NCBI RefSeq assembly: GCF_902833225.1
Contig: NZ_CADFEI010000008.1
Span: 1 to 64,000 of the forward strand
Direction of reading: 5' to 3'
Length of the DNA stretch: 64,000 nt
Source of the DNA: Burkholderia sp. BCC1644
GTDB taxonomy: Bacteria; Pseudomonadota; Gammaproteobacteria; Burkholderiales; Burkholderiaceae
Position 1 is the first letter of the stretch. Every line of letters starts with the position of its first letter. Of this stretch, positions 27,262 to 38,706 are shown one piece after another. The notes below the pieces were generated by a model that saw nothing but the letters and a program-made list of their open reading frames with translations, searched no databases and was not told the origin of the DNA. A program made the position numbers and the translations under genes.

Positions 27262-28800
27262 TCATTCGCACACGGCCGCCCCGCGCCGCGCGGGCGCGAA
27301 CGCCACCGCGCTCGCGGTCGCCAGCACGGCCACACCGGCCGCGCCGTACACCATCACCCAGCCGAAGCCGTGTACGAGCGCCGCATGCAGCGCCGCACCG
27401 GTCGGGTCGGCCTGCGCGAGCGCCGGCGCGATCGCGTGCAGCCCGTCGGTGCGGCCCGACGCGATCTCCTGCGCGAGCCGGCGCAGCGCCGCGTCGCCGA
27501 TCGCGCCCGCCGCCCCGCCCTTCAGGCTCGCGACGATCCCCGCGACCAGCACGAAGCCCATCGCCGCGATGTTCAGCGCGAGCGAGATCATCCGCGCGCT
27601 CATGTCGATCCCCGACGCCATCCCGGCGCGCGAACTCGGCACGGCCCCCGTCGTCGTATTGGTGACCGGCGTGTTCGTCAATCCGAGCCCGATGCCGGCG
27701 ATCACGCAGCCGGGCAGCATCGTCAGCCAGCTCGCATGCTCGGCCGCGCTGCCGAGCCGCATCAGCGCGAAGCCGGCCGCGATCGTGAACAGGCCGCCCG
27801 GAATCACGACGCCCGGCCCGTAGCGCAGCGCGAGCCGTTCGCCGAACGGCGGCGCGACCAGCGTCGGCAGCGTATACGCGAGCAATGCGAGGCCGGCCGT
27901 CACGCTGTCGTAGCCGAGCGCGACCTGGAACCAGATCGGCAGGTAGATCATGAACGGCCAGAAGCTGAAGTTCATCCCCATCGAGCCGAAGATCGCGCCG
28001 GTGAACGCGCGGATCCGGAACACCGAGAAGTCGAACATCGGCCGTGCGCTGGCGCGCTCCGCGATGACGAAACCGATCACTGCGAGCACGGTTGCGCCGA
28101 GCACGCCGAGACCGGCCGCGCTCGCGAGCCCCAGCTCGGCGCTTTGCGTGATGTAGAACGCGAGGCCTAGCACCGCGAGCGACAGCGTGACGATGCCTGC
28201 GACATCGAGCGTGCCCGCATGCGGATCGCGCGACTCCCGCACCGCGCCGCCGATCAGCACGAGCGCGACGGCCGCGAGCGGCGCATGGACGAGGAACACC
28301 CACGGCCAGCTCGCCAGCGCGACGATCGCGCCGCCGACGATCGGCCCGAAGCCGAGCCCGATGCCGAACACGATCCCCCAGATCCCGAATGCGCGACCGC
28401 GCTCGCGGCCCTCGCGGAACTGGTGCGACAGTACGGCAATCTGGCAGATCAGCATCGCGCCGCCGCTCGCGCCCTGCAGCAGCCGGCCCGCGACGAGCAC
28501 CGGCACGTTCGGCGCGAGCCCGCACAGCAGCGACGTCGCACCGAACAGCACGGTGCCGATCACGTACACGCGCTTGCGGCCGAACCGGTCGGCAAGCGTG
28601 CCGGCCGCCATCAGTACCGTCGTGCATGCGATCGTGTACGCGTTCATGATCCACTGCATGCCGTTGAAATCGCCATGCAGCACGTGTTCGAGCGTCGGCA
28701 GGATCACCGGCACGCTCGAGATTTCGAGGCCGAACATCAGCGACGTGAGACAGACGGCCGCGAGCGCGACCGCATTCCTGCGGGAGTCGGATAGCGTCAT
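27262..28800 (-). CDS. MFS transporter, DHA2 (14-helix) drug-exporter family
   Basis: 512 residues with about 14 hydrophobic helices. The MFS A-motif is GTLADRFGRKRVYV, the C-motif-like stretch is GIGLGFGPIVGGAIVAL, and TM1 has GLEISSVPVILPTLE, as in EmrB/QacA-type exporters. It should export small molecules by proton antiport. It is divergent from a LysR gene across 178 bases that contain a large inverted repeat, so regulation by that LysR protein is likely. Start ATG at 28800. Confidence 0.93.
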   Translation of the reverse strand: MTLSDSRRNAVALAAVCLTSLMFGLEISSVPVILPTLEHVLHGDFNGMQWIMNAYTIACTTVLMAAGTLADRFGRKRVYVIGTVLFGATSLLCGLAPNVPVLVAGRLLQGASGGAMLICQIAVLSHQFREGRERGRAFGIWGIVFGIGLGFGPIVGGAIVALASWPWVFLVHAPLAAVALVLIGGAVRESRDPHAGTLDVAGIVTLSLAVLGLAFYITQSAELGLASAAGLGVLGATVLAVIGFVIAERASARPMFDFSVFRIRAFTGAIFGSMGMNFSFWPFMIYLPIWFQVALGYDSVTAGLALLAYTLPTLVAPPFGERLALRYGPGVVIPGGLFTIAAGFALMRLGSAAEHASWLTMLPGCVIAGIGLGLTNTPVTNTTTGAVPSSRAGMASGIDMSARMISLALNIAAMGFVLVAGIVASLKGGAAGAIGDAALRRLAQEIASGRTDGLHAIAPALAQADPTGAALHAALVHGFGWVMVYGAAGVAVLATASAVAFAPARRGAAVCE

Positions 28801-28885
28801 GCGTATTGCGCGGCGGCCCGGCGACAGGCCGCGCGCCTCCAGGTGAGTGGGATTCGCCGCGTGCGGCCGGCATCGCACGCTGGAC

Positions 28886-28913
28886 GGGAATCGGTACTAT
28901 AGTGAGAATTCCC
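28886..28913. promoter_or_regulatory. Candidate LysR operator: nested inverted repeat
   Basis: GGGAAT (28886-28891) and ATTCCC (28908-28913) are perfect inverted arms, and between them, four bases from each arm, lies the palindrome ACTATAGT (28896-28903). The outer arms fit the T-N11-A type of spacing expected for a LysR tetramer site. TATAGT (28898-28903) could also be a -10 element. It lies between the divergent MFS and LysR genes. Confidence 0.55.
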
Positions 28914-28978
28914 ATCCCCATTGACGCATGCATTTCCACGAACTGGGGAATCTCAGGACTCAATCGACGCAACCCGTG

Positions 28979-29899
28979 ATGACCGACAGACTCGACGGCG
29001 TAACGACCTTCGTTCAGGTAGTGGAATCGGGCAGCTTCGCGCTCGCGGCGGAACGGCTCGACATGACGCGCTCGGCGGTCGGCAAGGCCGTCGCGCGGCT
29101 CGAGAAGCGGCTCGGCGCGCGGCTGCTGCAGCGCACGACGCGCAGCCAGAGCCTGACCGACGACGGCCAGGCGTATTACGACCGCTGCGTGCGCGCGCTG
29201 GCGGAACTGGAAGCGGCGGAAGCCGATCTCGATTGCGGCCGCAACGAAGCCCGCGGCAAGCTGCGGCTGAGCGTGCCGCTCGCGTTCGGGCACCACTGCG
29301 TGACGCCGATCGTGCTCGACCTCGCGCGCAATTACCCGCACCTGCGGATCGACGTGTCGATCACCGACCGGTTCGTCGATCTCGTCGAGGAAGGCATCGA
29401 TCTCGCGGTACGGATCGGCACGCTCGCGGACAGCACGAGCCTCGCGGTGCGCCGGCTCGGCACGCAATACGGCAGCCTCGGCGCCGCGCCGTCGTATCTC
29501 GCGCGCTACGGGATGCCGAAAACGCTCGACGACCTGAAGCAGCACCGGACGATCGCGTATTCACGCTCGGGCGTGGTCCAGCCGTGGGACTTGCGCGCGC
29601 CGGACGGCTCGACGGTGCGCATCGACATGCCGCATCAACTGAGTTTCGACGACGTGCAGGCGATCGCGGCGGCCGGCGCGTCGGGGTTCGGGATCGCATG
29701 GGTGCCGAGCTGGCTGCTCGACCATTACGTCAAGCGCGGCGAAATGGTCGTCGTGCTCGATCGCTGCTTCGTCTGCGAAGGCGACATTCACGCGATCTGG
29801 CCGAAGACGCGCTACCTGCCGCGCAAGACGCGCTGCGTGATCGACGCGCTCGCGCAGGCGATTCCGCCGATGATCGAGCGGCCGGACGAAGCGCGCTGA
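28979..29899 (+). CDS. LysR-family transcriptional regulator
   Basis: 306 residues. The winged helix has FVQVVESGSFALAAERLDMT followed by SAVGKAVARLEKRLGARLLQ. The C-terminal effector domain (about 90-300) has LRLSVPLAFGHHCVTPIVLDL and GIDLAVRIGTLADSTSL, the CrgA/DHPS-like subgroup. It most likely controls the divergent MFS exporter. Start ATG at 28979 (MTDRLDGVTTF); an in-frame ATG at 28928 would add 17 residues upstream of the HTH, which is less typical. Confidence 0.93.
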   Translation: MTDRLDGVTTFVQVVESGSFALAAERLDMTRSAVGKAVARLEKRLGARLLQRTTRSQSLTDDGQAYYDRCVRALAELEAAEADLDCGRNEARGKLRLSVPLAFGHHCVTPIVLDLARNYPHLRIDVSITDRFVDLVEEGIDLAVRIGTLADSTSLAVRRLGTQYGSLGAAPSYLARYGMPKTLDDLKQHRTIAYSRSGVVQPWDLRAPDGSTVRIDMPHQLSFDDVQAIAAAGASGFGIAWVPSWLLDHYVKRGEMVVVLDRCFVCEGDIHAIWPKTRYLPRKTRCVIDALAQAIPPMIERPDEAR

Positions 29900-29915
29900 G
29901 ATGAGTTGAAACCGA

Positions 29916-29934
29916 CGCGCCGCCGCACGGCGCG
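29916..29934. terminator. Hairpin between convergent LysR and acyl-CoA hydrolase genes
   Basis: CGCGCCG (29916-29922) pairs with CGGCGCG (29928-29934) around a 5-base loop, inside the 43-base gap between convergent stops. The minus-strand side is followed by a short T-rich stretch only, so it is a weak terminator candidate. Confidence 0.4.
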
Positions 29935-29942
29935 CCGGGAGA

Positions 29943-31082
29943 TCACGCCGCGCCGAGATCGGCGAGCGGATGCGCGAACAGCTTCCACGGCGACGTCAGG
30001 AAATGCCGCACGCGTTCGGCGCGCACTTCGACGAGCGACGCGGGCGCCCAGCGCGGCTTGCGATCCTTGTCGACGAGATGCGCGCGCACGCCTTCGCAGA
30101 AGTCGCCTTCCTCGATCGCGCGCGCCACGATGCCGAGTTCCATCCGGAACGATTCGGCCAGCGTCATCTGCCGGCCGCGCAGCAGCGCTTCACGCGTCAC
30201 GGAGAGCATCGTCGGCGAATGGCTCGCGAGCGCATCGAGCGTCGCCTGCAGCCATTGACGGTGCTCGCGCGACAGGTCTTCGCGTGCGAGTTCCTGCGTC
30301 AGCGTCGCGACGATCCGCTCGACGGTCGAGCGCTTGTCGAAATGGCGCACGATCCACGGCATCTGGCTGTCGAGCGCCGCATGCGGCACCACGTTGCACG
30401 GCGGCTCGAATACCTTGCGCAGCAGCGGCAGCGCGTCGCCGTCCCACTTGACGTTTTCGATGCGCGTCTCGAACGTGTCGAGCCACGCGGACGGCACGCA
30501 CAGATCCGCGAGTTTGGCGGTCAGCGCGTCGGCGCCCGACAGCATCGCGCCGGTCAGCCCGACGTACAGCTCGAGTTCGACCGGCATACGCGACAGGAAA
30601 TGCGTCGCGCCGACGTCGGGCACGAGGCCGATGCGCGTCTCCGGCATCGCGATCTTGCTGCGCTCGGTCGCCACGCGCAGCGCGGCGCCTTGCGCGAGGC
30701 CCATGCCGCCGCCCATCGTCACGCCGTCCATCAGCGCGACCACCGGCTTCGGGAACGTGTGGATCGCGTAGTCGAGCCGGTATTCGTCGACGAAGAACGG
30801 CAGCCAGGTTTCGCGCTGCGCGACCATCCGGTACAGCGCACGCACGTCGCCGCCCGCGCAGAAGCCCTTCTCGCCCGCGCCGCGCAGCACGACCGCGACG
30901 ATCTGGTCGTCGGCGCGACAGCGCTCGAACAGTGCGGCCAGTTCGCCGATCATCGCGTACGACAGTGCGTTGAGCGCGGCCGGACGGTTCAGCGTGATCA
31001 GCGCCACGCGGTTCACGACGCGGAACAGCACCTCGGGCGCGTGCTCCGCGAACGCGTCGTGATTCGTGACCGGCGTGCTCAT
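29943..31082 (-). CDS. 3-hydroxyisobutyryl-CoA hydrolase (enoyl-CoA hydratase/isomerase fold)
   Basis: 379 residues, longer than hydratases and typical of HIBCH. The crotonase oxyanion loops are GAGEKGFCAGGDVRALY and MDGVTMGGGMGLAQGA, followed by IAMPETRIGLVPDVGATHFL, the pattern of HIBCH enzymes. The C-terminal part (HFDKRSTVERIVATL, DKDRKPRWAP) is also family-like. It releases 3-hydroxyisobutyrate from its CoA ester in valine breakdown. The start ATG overlaps the stop of the upstream hydratase gene by 4 bases, showing translational coupling. Confidence 0.92.
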   Translation of the reverse strand: MSTPVTNHDAFAEHAPEVLFRVVNRVALITLNRPAALNALSYAMIGELAALFERCRADDQIVAVVLRGAGEKGFCAGGDVRALYRMVAQRETWLPFFVDEYRLDYAIHTFPKPVVALMDGVTMGGGMGLAQGAALRVATERSKIAMPETRIGLVPDVGATHFLSRMPVELELYVGLTGAMLSGADALTAKLADLCVPSAWLDTFETRIENVKWDGDALPLLRKVFEPPCNVVPHAALDSQMPWIVRHFDKRSTVERIVATLTQELAREDLSREHRQWLQATLDALASHSPTMLSVTREALLRGRQMTLAESFRMELGIVARAIEEGDFCEGVRAHLVDKDRKPRWAPASLVEVRAERVRHFLTSPWKLFAHPLADLGAA

Positions 31083-31870
31083 CGTTGCGGCTCTCCGTCG
31101 GTGTTCCACTGCGGCGCGCGCTTGCCGAGGAACGCGGCCACGCCCTCGCGCGGATCGTTCGTCTCGAACAGGTCGACGAAGCGTTCGCGCTCGACCGCGA
31201 GCGCCGCGCTGCGCGGCACGCCGCGGCGCGCGAGGCCGATCAGTTCCTTGCTGTACGCGACCGCGTGCGGGCTCTGCCGCGCAACATTGCGCGCGAGCGC
31301 CAGCGCCGCATCGCGTGCGGCGCCGCTTTCGACCACGTCCTCGACGAGGCCGATCCGCAGCGCGGTGGCCGCATCGACCCGCGCGCCGGTCAGGATGATC
31401 TTCTTCGCCCAGCCTTCGCCGACGAGCCAGGGCAGCGTCTGCGTGCCGAGCCCGCACGGGAGCAGGCCGACCGACGGCTCCGGCAGCGCCATCTGCGCAT
31501 GCGTCTCGGCGATGCGCAGGTCGCACGCGAGCGCGCATTCGAGCCCGCCGCCCATCGCATAGCCGTTGATCGCGGCGATCGTCACGACGCGCGCGTCATG
31601 CAGCGCCTCGAACGCCGCGCCGAAGCGCGACGCCATCGCGCGCGCGACCGCGCGGTCGCCGTCGGCGAACGTGTTGAGGTCGGCGCCCGCGCTGAAGAAC
31701 TTCGGGCCGTCGCCGGTGATCACCAGTGCGCGCACGCGCGGGTTCGCATTCAGTTCCGCGACGGTTGCCTGCAACTGCTGCAGCCCGTCGGCGGTAAAGG
31801 CGTTCGCGGGCGGACGCTTGAGCGTCGCGCACGCGATCGCGCCGTCGTCGACGTAGTCCAGTTCGATCAT
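31079..31870 (-). CDS. Enoyl-CoA hydratase
   Basis: 263 residues. Crotonase motifs are FFSAGADLNTF (first oxyanion loop) and NGYAMGGGLECALACDLRI, with MALPEPSVGLLPCGLGTQ. Of the two catalytic glutamates of crotonase, the one in the GGLECAL loop is present. In this cluster it should hydrate methacrylyl-CoA to 3-hydroxyisobutyryl-CoA. Its stop overlaps the hydrolase start and its own ATG overlaps the mmsB stop by one base. Confidence 0.92.
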   Translation of the reverse strand: MIELDYVDDGAIACATLKRPPANAFTADGLQQLQATVAELNANPRVRALVITGDGPKFFSAGADLNTFADGDRAVARAMASRFGAAFEALHDARVVTIAAINGYAMGGGLECALACDLRIAETHAQMALPEPSVGLLPCGLGTQTLPWLVGEGWAKKIILTGARVDAATALRIGLVEDVVESGAARDAALALARNVARQSPHAVAYSKELIGLARRGVPRSAALAVERERFVDLFETNDPREGVAAFLGKRAPQWNTDGEPQR

Positions 31871-32769
31871 CACGCGTCCTTCTTCGTTGCCGGTTGATAC
31901 AGGCGGATCACCGCCGAGAAATCGAGTTGCCCGTCGCCGCGGCTGCTCATCGTCTGGTACAGCTGCTGCGCGAGCGCGCCGAGATAGACGGGTTGGCGCG
32001 CCTGCTTCGCCGCGTCGTTCGCGAGGCCGAGATCCTTCAGCATCAGGTCGGTGCCGAAGCCGCCCGAGTAGCCGCGCGACGACGGCGCGGTCTCGATCAC
32101 GCCCGGATACGGGTTGTAGGTGTCCGAGCTCCAGCAGCGGCCCGTCGACGTGTTGACGATGCCGGCCAGCACCTTCGGGTCGATGCCGAGCGCGACGCCG
32201 AGCGACATCGCCTCCGACACGGCCGCCATCGAGATGCCGAGCACGAGGTTGTTGCAGACCTTCGCGACCTGCCCCATGCCCGTCGCACCGCAATGGACGA
32301 TGTTCTTGCCCATGCCGGCGAGCACGGGCTTCACGCGCTCGAAATCCGCATCGCTGCCACCGACCATGAAGGTCAAGGTGCCGGCCGCCGCGCCGCCGGT
32401 GCCGCCCGACACCGGCGCATCGACGAACGCGCCGCCGTGCTCGCGCACCAGCGCGCCGAACGCCTGTGCGCTGGCCGGGTCGATCGTGCTCGAATCGATC
32501 ACGGTCGCGCCCGCGCCGAGGCCCGCCAGCACGCCGTTTTCGCCCGACAGCACCGAGCGCACGTGCGGTGCGGCCGGCAGCATCGTGATGACGAACGTCG
32601 CGCCCGATGCGGCATCGCGCGGCGACGCGGCCACCTGCGCGCCGGCGTCCTGCAGCGCGCGCAACGCATCGGCGCTCAGGTCGAACGCATGCACTTCATG
32701 GCCGGCTTTCAGCAGGTTCAGCGCCATCGGCGCGCCCATGTGGCCGAGGCCGATAAATCCGATTTTCAT
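31870..32769 (-). CDS. mmsB: 3-hydroxyisobutyrate dehydrogenase
   Basis: 299 residues. The Rossmann NAD site is IGFIGLGHMGAPMALNLL (3-20). The substrate loop is DAPVSGGTGGAAAGTL, and the catalytic Lys170 is in GMGQVAKVCNN, all as in the beta-hydroxyacid dehydrogenase family. It oxidises 3-hydroxyisobutyrate to methylmalonate semialdehyde. The gene follows mmsA by 18 bases. Confidence 0.95.
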   Translation of the reverse strand: MKIGFIGLGHMGAPMALNLLKAGHEVHAFDLSADALRALQDAGAQVAASPRDAASGATFVITMLPAAPHVRSVLSGENGVLAGLGAGATVIDSSTIDPASAQAFGALVREHGGAFVDAPVSGGTGGAAAGTLTFMVGGSDADFERVKPVLAGMGKNIVHCGATGMGQVAKVCNNLVLGISMAAVSEAMSLGVALGIDPKVLAGIVNTSTGRCWSSDTYNPYPGVIETAPSSRGYSGGFGTDLMLKDLGLANDAAKQARQPVYLGALAQQLYQTMSSRGDGQLDFSAVIRLYQPATKKDA

Positions 32770-32787
32770 TTTGGAGTCCTCCGCCGC

Positions 32788-34302
32788 TCAATGCAGCCGG
32801 ATCGTCGTGTTCACCGGGCCGGCCGTCGTGTCGTCGTCGAACCAGCGCGCGGTGACCGTCTTCGTCTGCGTGTAGAACTGCACGACCTGCTTGCCGTACG
32901 GGCCGAGATCGCCGAGCTTCGAGCCGCGCGAACCGGTGAAGCTGAAGAACGGCACCGGCACCGGGATCGGGATGTTGATGCCGACCTGGCCGATGTCGAT
33001 TTCGCTCTGGAACTTGCGCGCAGCCGCGCCGCTCTGCGTGAACAGGCCGACGCCGTTGCCGAACGGGTTCGCGTTGACGAGCGCGATCGCTTCGTCGAGC
33101 GTGTCGGCTTCGAGCACGACGAGCACCGGGCCGAAGATTTCGTGCGTGTAGATCGACATGTCGGTCTTCACGCCCGAGAAGATCGTCGGGCCGATGAAGT
33201 TGCCGCTTTCGTAGCCGGCCACCTTCACGTCGCGGCCGTCCAGCTCGAGCTTCGCGCCTTCGCCCACACCCGCTTCGATCAGCGAGAGGATGCGCTCCTT
33301 CGCGGTCTTCGACACGACCGGGCCGACGTCGGTGCCGGCTTCCGCGCCCGAATTCACCTTCAAGAGCTTCGCCTTTGCGACGAGATCGGGCAGCCAGTCG
33401 CGCGCTTCGCCAACCAGCACCGCGACCGATGTCGCCATGCAGCGCTGCCCTGCCGCGCCGAAGCCGGCACCGACGAGTGCGTTGATCGTCTGCTCGCGGT
33501 TCGCATCGGGCAACACCACCGCATGGTTCTTCGCGCCCATCATCGACTGCACGCGCTTGCCGTGCGCGCTGCCGAGGTTGTACACGTGCGTGCCGACGGC
33601 CGTCGAGCCGACGAACGAGATCGCCTTCACGAGCGGATGCGTGCAGATCGCGTCGACGACTTCCTTGCCGCCGTGCACGACGTTCAGTACCCCTTTCGGC
33701 ACGCCGGCCTCGATCGCGAGCTCGACGAGCTCCATCGTCGACATCGGATCCTGCTCCGACGGCTTCAGCACGAACGTGTTGCCGCAGACGATCGCCATCG
33801 GGAACATCCACAGCGGAATCATCGCGGGGAAGTTGAACGGCGTGATGCCCGCGCACACGCCGAGCGGCTGGCGCAACGTGTAGGTATCGACGCCGCCCGC
33901 GACGTTCTCCGCGAATTCGCCAAGCTGCAGCGAACCGATCGAGCACGCGTGCTCGACCACTTCGAGGCCACGGAAGATGTCGCCCTCGGCATCGGGAATC
34001 GTCTTGCCCTGCTCGGCCGTCAGCGTCTTCGCGATGCGCTGCTGGTTCGTGCGCACGAGATCCTGGAACTTCAGCATGATGCGCATGCGCGCGGCGATCG
34101 GCGTGTTCTTCCACGTCGCATAGGCGGTGTGCGCGGCCTGCACGGCCGCGTCGACTTCCGCGACGGTCGCGAACGGCACGCGCGCGAGCACCTGTTGCGT
34201 CGCCGGGTTGACGATGTCGCGCCACTCGTTCGTGGCGGACTCGACGAAGGCGCCGTCGATCAGCAGCTTGACCGTCGGCACGTCTTTCGAATTCGCGTTC
34301 AT
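32788..34302 (-). CDS. mmsA: CoA-acylating methylmalonate-semialdehyde dehydrogenase
   Basis: 504 residues. The nucleophile Cys288 sits in [11 protein letters not shown]. Where other aldehyde dehydrogenases have the general-base Glu, this protein has [14 protein letters not shown], the Asn-containing variant typical of MmsA, which uses CoA rather than water. NAD-binding segments [13 protein letters not shown] and KPSEQDP are present. It converts methylmalonate semialdehyde to propionyl-CoA and CO2, the end of the valine route. Confidence 0.96.
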   Translation of the reverse strand: MNANSKDVPTVKLLIDGAFVESATNEWRDIVNPATQQVLARVPFATVAEVDAAVQAAHTAYATWKNTPIAARMRIMLKFQDLVRTNQQRIAKTLTAEQGKTIPDAEGDIFRGLEVVEHACSIGSLQLGEFAENVAGGVDTYTLRQPLGVCAGITPFNFPAMIPLWMFPMAIVCGNTFVLKPSEQDPMSTMELVELAIEAGVPKGVLNVVHGGKEVVDAICTHPLVKAISFVGSTAVGTHVYNLGSAHGKRVQSMMGAKNHAVVLPDANREQTINALVGAGFGAAGQRCMATSVAVLVGEARDWLPDLVAKAKLLKVNSGAEAGTDVGPVVSKTAKERILSLIEAGVGEGAKLELDGRDVKVAGYESGNFIGPTIFSGVKTDMSIYTHEIFGPVLVVLEADTLDEAIALVNANPFGNGVGLFTQSGAAARKFQSEIDIGQVGINIPIPVPVPFFSFTGSRGSKLGDLGPYGKQVVQFYTQTKTVTARWFDDDTTAGPVNTTIRLH

Positions 34303-34412
34303 CGATCCTCTCTCCTTGCAGAGGGCCGCGAAGCGCGATTTCGCCGCGCGGCCGGTTCAGTTCGGCTGCGGGCGGCGGCCGCGACAAGCGGCGCGCCCGG
34401 CCCGCGGTCACG

Positions 34413-36119
34413 TCATTTCAGTTCGGCAGCAAAATCTTCTTCCCAGTATTCGCCGGGCATGCGCGCGCTTGCGTCGTCGCCACGCTCGATCTCGCGGCGG
34501 CGCAGCTCGACGCGGCGGATCTTCCCCGAGATCGTCTTCGGCAGATCGGCGAACTGCAGGCGGCGGATGCGCTTGTACGGCGCGAGCTTCTCGCGCGAGA
34601 AACGGAAGATCTCCAGCGCCAGCTCGGGGCTTTCCTCGTAGCCCTGCCGCAGCGTGATGAAGGTCTTCGGCACCGACAGCCGCACGGGGTCGGGGCTCGG
34701 CACGACGGCCGCTTCGGCGATCGCCGGATGCTCGATCAGCACGCTCTCGAGTTCGAACGGGCTCAGCCGGTAGTCGGACGACTTGAACACGTCGTCCGCG
34801 CGGCCGATGTACACGTAGTAGCCGTCGTCGCCGCGCATCGCGATGTCCGACGTGCGGTAGTGACCGTCGCGCATCGCATGGGCCGTCGCATCGGGATTGT
34901 TCGCGTAGCCGGTCATCAGCCCGACCGGGCGCGTGACGTCCGCGCCGATCGGCAGCGCGACTTCGCCTTCGGTCACGGGCGCGCCGTCCGGGTCGAGCAG
35001 CGTGATCCGGTAGCCGGGCAGCGGCCGCCCCATCGAGCCCGCGACCACCGGCTGGCCCGGCGAGTTGCCGATCAGGCAGGTCGTCTCGGTCTGGCCGTAG
35101 CCGTCGCGAATCGCGATGTTCCACGCCTTCTTCACGCGCTCGATGATCTCGGGATTCAGCGGCTCGCCCGCGCCGACGATCTCGCGCAGCTTCACGTCGA
35201 ACGACGCGAGCGGCTGCTGCACGAGCATGCGCCATACAGTCGGCGGCGCGCACAGCGTCGTCACCTGGTATTTGACGAGCGCATCGAGCACGACCTTCGG
35301 CTCGAAGCGCGCGTAGTTGAATGCGAACACGCAGGCCTGCGCATTCCACGGCGCGAAGAAGCAGCTCCACGCGTGCTTCGCCCAGCCCGGCGAGCTGATG
35401 TTCCAGTGGATGTCGCCCGGCTGCAGGCCGACCCAGTACATCGTCGACAGATGGCCGACCGGATAGGTGCGGTGCGTATGCTCGACGAGTTTCGGCTTCG
35501 ACGTCGTGCCCGACGTGAAGTACAGCAGCATCGGATCGTTCGCGTGCGTGACGGCGTCCGGCTCGAATTCGGCGCTCGCCGCGTAGCCGTCGTTCATCGC
35601 GAGCCAGCCCGCGCGCGGCGCGCCGGCGACGATCTTCTGCGCGAGGCCGAGGTCGGGCTGTTCGAATTTGGCGGTTTCGTTCTCGTCGACGATCACGTAT
35701 TTCGCGCCGCCGATCTGCACGCGGTCGCGCACGTCGTCGGGCGACAGTTGCGTGGTGGCAGGCAGCACGATCGCACCGAGTTTCATCGCGGCAAGCATCG
35801 CGTCCCACAGCTCGACACGGTTCGGCAGCATCAGCAGGATGCGGTCGCCGCGCACGACGCCGATCGAACGCAGCCAGTTCGCGATCCGCGACGAACGCTC
35901 GGACATCTGCGCGAACGAATACGGATCGCCCGTACCGGTCGCCGCGTCGACGATCCACAGCGCGGGCTGGTCGTTGCCGCGCGCCATCGGGTCGAAGTAG
36001 TCGAGCGCCCAGTTGAACGCATCGAGCACCGGCCATTCGAAATCGCGGTACGCGGTGTCGTAGTCGGTGCGATGGCGCAGCAGAAAGTCGCGTGCGTTCA
36101 GGAATGCCTGTACCGTCAT
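34413..36119 (-). CDS. AMP-dependent acyl-CoA synthetase
   Basis: 568 residues. Adenylate-forming motifs are LLYFTSGTTSKPKLVEHTH (A3), DGYGQTETTCL (A5), YRTSDIAMRGDDGYYVYIGR (A7/A8) and TISGKIRRVELRRRE with the catalytic Lys. The layout fits medium- or short-chain acyl-CoA synthetases. Within the valine cluster it may activate isobutyrate or a related branched acid, which is an inference from position. Start ATG at 36119. Confidence 0.92.
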   Translation of the reverse strand: MTVQAFLNARDFLLRHRTDYDTAYRDFEWPVLDAFNWALDYFDPMARGNDQPALWIVDAATGTGDPYSFAQMSERSSRIANWLRSIGVVRGDRILLMLPNRVELWDAMLAAMKLGAIVLPATTQLSPDDVRDRVQIGGAKYVIVDENETAKFEQPDLGLAQKIVAGAPRAGWLAMNDGYAASAEFEPDAVTHANDPMLLYFTSGTTSKPKLVEHTHRTYPVGHLSTMYWVGLQPGDIHWNISSPGWAKHAWSCFFAPWNAQACVFAFNYARFEPKVVLDALVKYQVTTLCAPPTVWRMLVQQPLASFDVKLREIVGAGEPLNPEIIERVKKAWNIAIRDGYGQTETTCLIGNSPGQPVVAGSMGRPLPGYRITLLDPDGAPVTEGEVALPIGADVTRPVGLMTGYANNPDATAHAMRDGHYRTSDIAMRGDDGYYVYIGRADDVFKSSDYRLSPFELESVLIEHPAIAEAAVVPSPDPVRLSVPKTFITLRQGYEESPELALEIFRFSREKLAPYKRIRRLQFADLPKTISGKIRRVELRRREIERGDDASARMPGEYWEEDFAAELK

Positions 36120-36279
36120 CGTTTCCTCCAGTCTCCATGTCTCGCGGTCAACCGGCGCATGCGCTGCAGCCCATGCGCGGTTTCCCCTGGTGCGGCGCAC
36201 GGTCACGTCGTTGCGTGCCGCGTTCGCCGCGCTGCCCTCGTGCCCTGCTTGATGTTTCGACCGGGGCGACCGTCGCGGC

Positions 36280-37515
<1,236 letters not shown>

Positions 37516-37550
37516 TTACACTGAGCGTTTTTGCCACACCGGCGGCACGG

Positions 37551-38585
37551 ATGAAGCAGGAAGACAAGGGAACCGTCGCGATCAGCCTCGTCGCTTACAG
37601 CGTCGCGCTCGCCACGCGGCGCGGCGTCGCGGCCGAGCCGCTGCTCGCGCAGGCCGGCATCGCACCCGCGCTGCTCGAGCAGCCGCGCGCACGCGTGAGC
37701 GCGCAGCAGTACGGCGCGTTGTGGAACGCGATCGCGCGTACGATGGACGACGAGTTTTTCGGGCAGGATCGCCACCCGATGCGTAGCGGCAGCTTCATCG
37801 CGATGAGCCAGTCCGCACTGTCCGCGCGCGACGGGCTGCACGCGATGGCGCGCGCGCTGAATTTCATGCACTGCGTGCTCGACGACCTGCACGCGGAACT
37901 CGACGCGAACCCGCAGCGCGTGCGGCTGCGCTTCGTGCACCGCAACAACGGCGCGACGCCCGCGATGTTCACGTACGCGACCTATTTCATCATCGTGTAC
38001 GGGCTCACCTGCTGGCTGATCGGGCGCCGCATTCCGCTGCTGCACGCGAGCTTCCGCTGCGACACGCCACCCGCCGACCACGAATACCCGTCGATGTTCT
38101 GCGACGACATGCGGTTCAACGAACCCGATTCGTATGTCGATTTCGATCCCGAATTCGCGACGCTGCCGGTCGTGCAGAACGCGAAGACGCTGAAGACGTT
38201 CCTGCGCAACGCGCCGGCCAGCTTCATCGTCAAGTACCGCAACCCGAATGCGCTCGCGCAGCGCGTGCGCGCGGTGCTGCGCGGGATGCCGCCCGCCGCG
38301 TGGCCGGGCGCGGGCGGGATGGCCGCGCGGTTGCACGTGGCCGAGGCCACGCTGCGCCGCAAGCTGCACCAGGAAGGCCAGGCCTACCAGTCGATCAAGG
38401 ACACGCTGCGGCGCGATCTCGCGTTCGAGGCGCTGGCCGACCCCGCGCGCACGATCGCCGACGTCGCGGCCGCAACCGGTTTCGCGGAACCCAGCGCGTT
38501 CTACCGCGCGTTCCGCAAATGGAGCGGGCGCAGCCCGGCCGATTATCGCGACGAAGTGCTCGCGCGCGGCGGCGGCGCGGTCTGA
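37551..38585 (+). CDS. AraC-family transcriptional regulator
   Basis: 344 residues. An N-terminal ligand domain of the PF12625 type (about 15-205; SVALATRRGVAAEPLLAQAG) precedes the double helix-turn-helix at the C-terminus: AARLHVAEATLRRKLHQEGQ and DPARTIADVAAATGFAEPSAF, then YRAFRKWSGRSPADYR. It is divergent from the acyl-CoA dehydrogenase gene. Inference: it activates the valine-degradation cluster in response to a pathway metabolite. Confidence 0.92.
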   Translation: MKQEDKGTVAISLVAYSVALATRRGVAAEPLLAQAGIAPALLEQPRARVSAQQYGALWNAIARTMDDEFFGQDRHPMRSGSFIAMSQSALSARDGLHAMARALNFMHCVLDDLHAELDANPQRVRLRFVHRNNGATPAMFTYATYFIIVYGLTCWLIGRRIPLLHASFRCDTPPADHEYPSMFCDDMRFNEPDSYVDFDPEFATLPVVQNAKTLKTFLRNAPASFIVKYRNPNALAQRVRAVLRGMPPAAWPGAGGMAARLHVAEATLRRKLHQEGQAYQSIKDTLRRDLAFEALADPARTIADVAAATGFAEPSAFYRAFRKWSGRSPADYRDEVLARGGGAV

Positions 38586-38706
38586 CTCTACGCGACGCGG
38601 CCACGGTTTCGCGCTTTCCGCCGAAACCGCCTAATCTTTAAGCATCGGGCCCACGCCCTTTCCGCGAGCCGGACGGCGCGCGGCCGCGCGCCGCCCGGAC
38701 GTCCCC

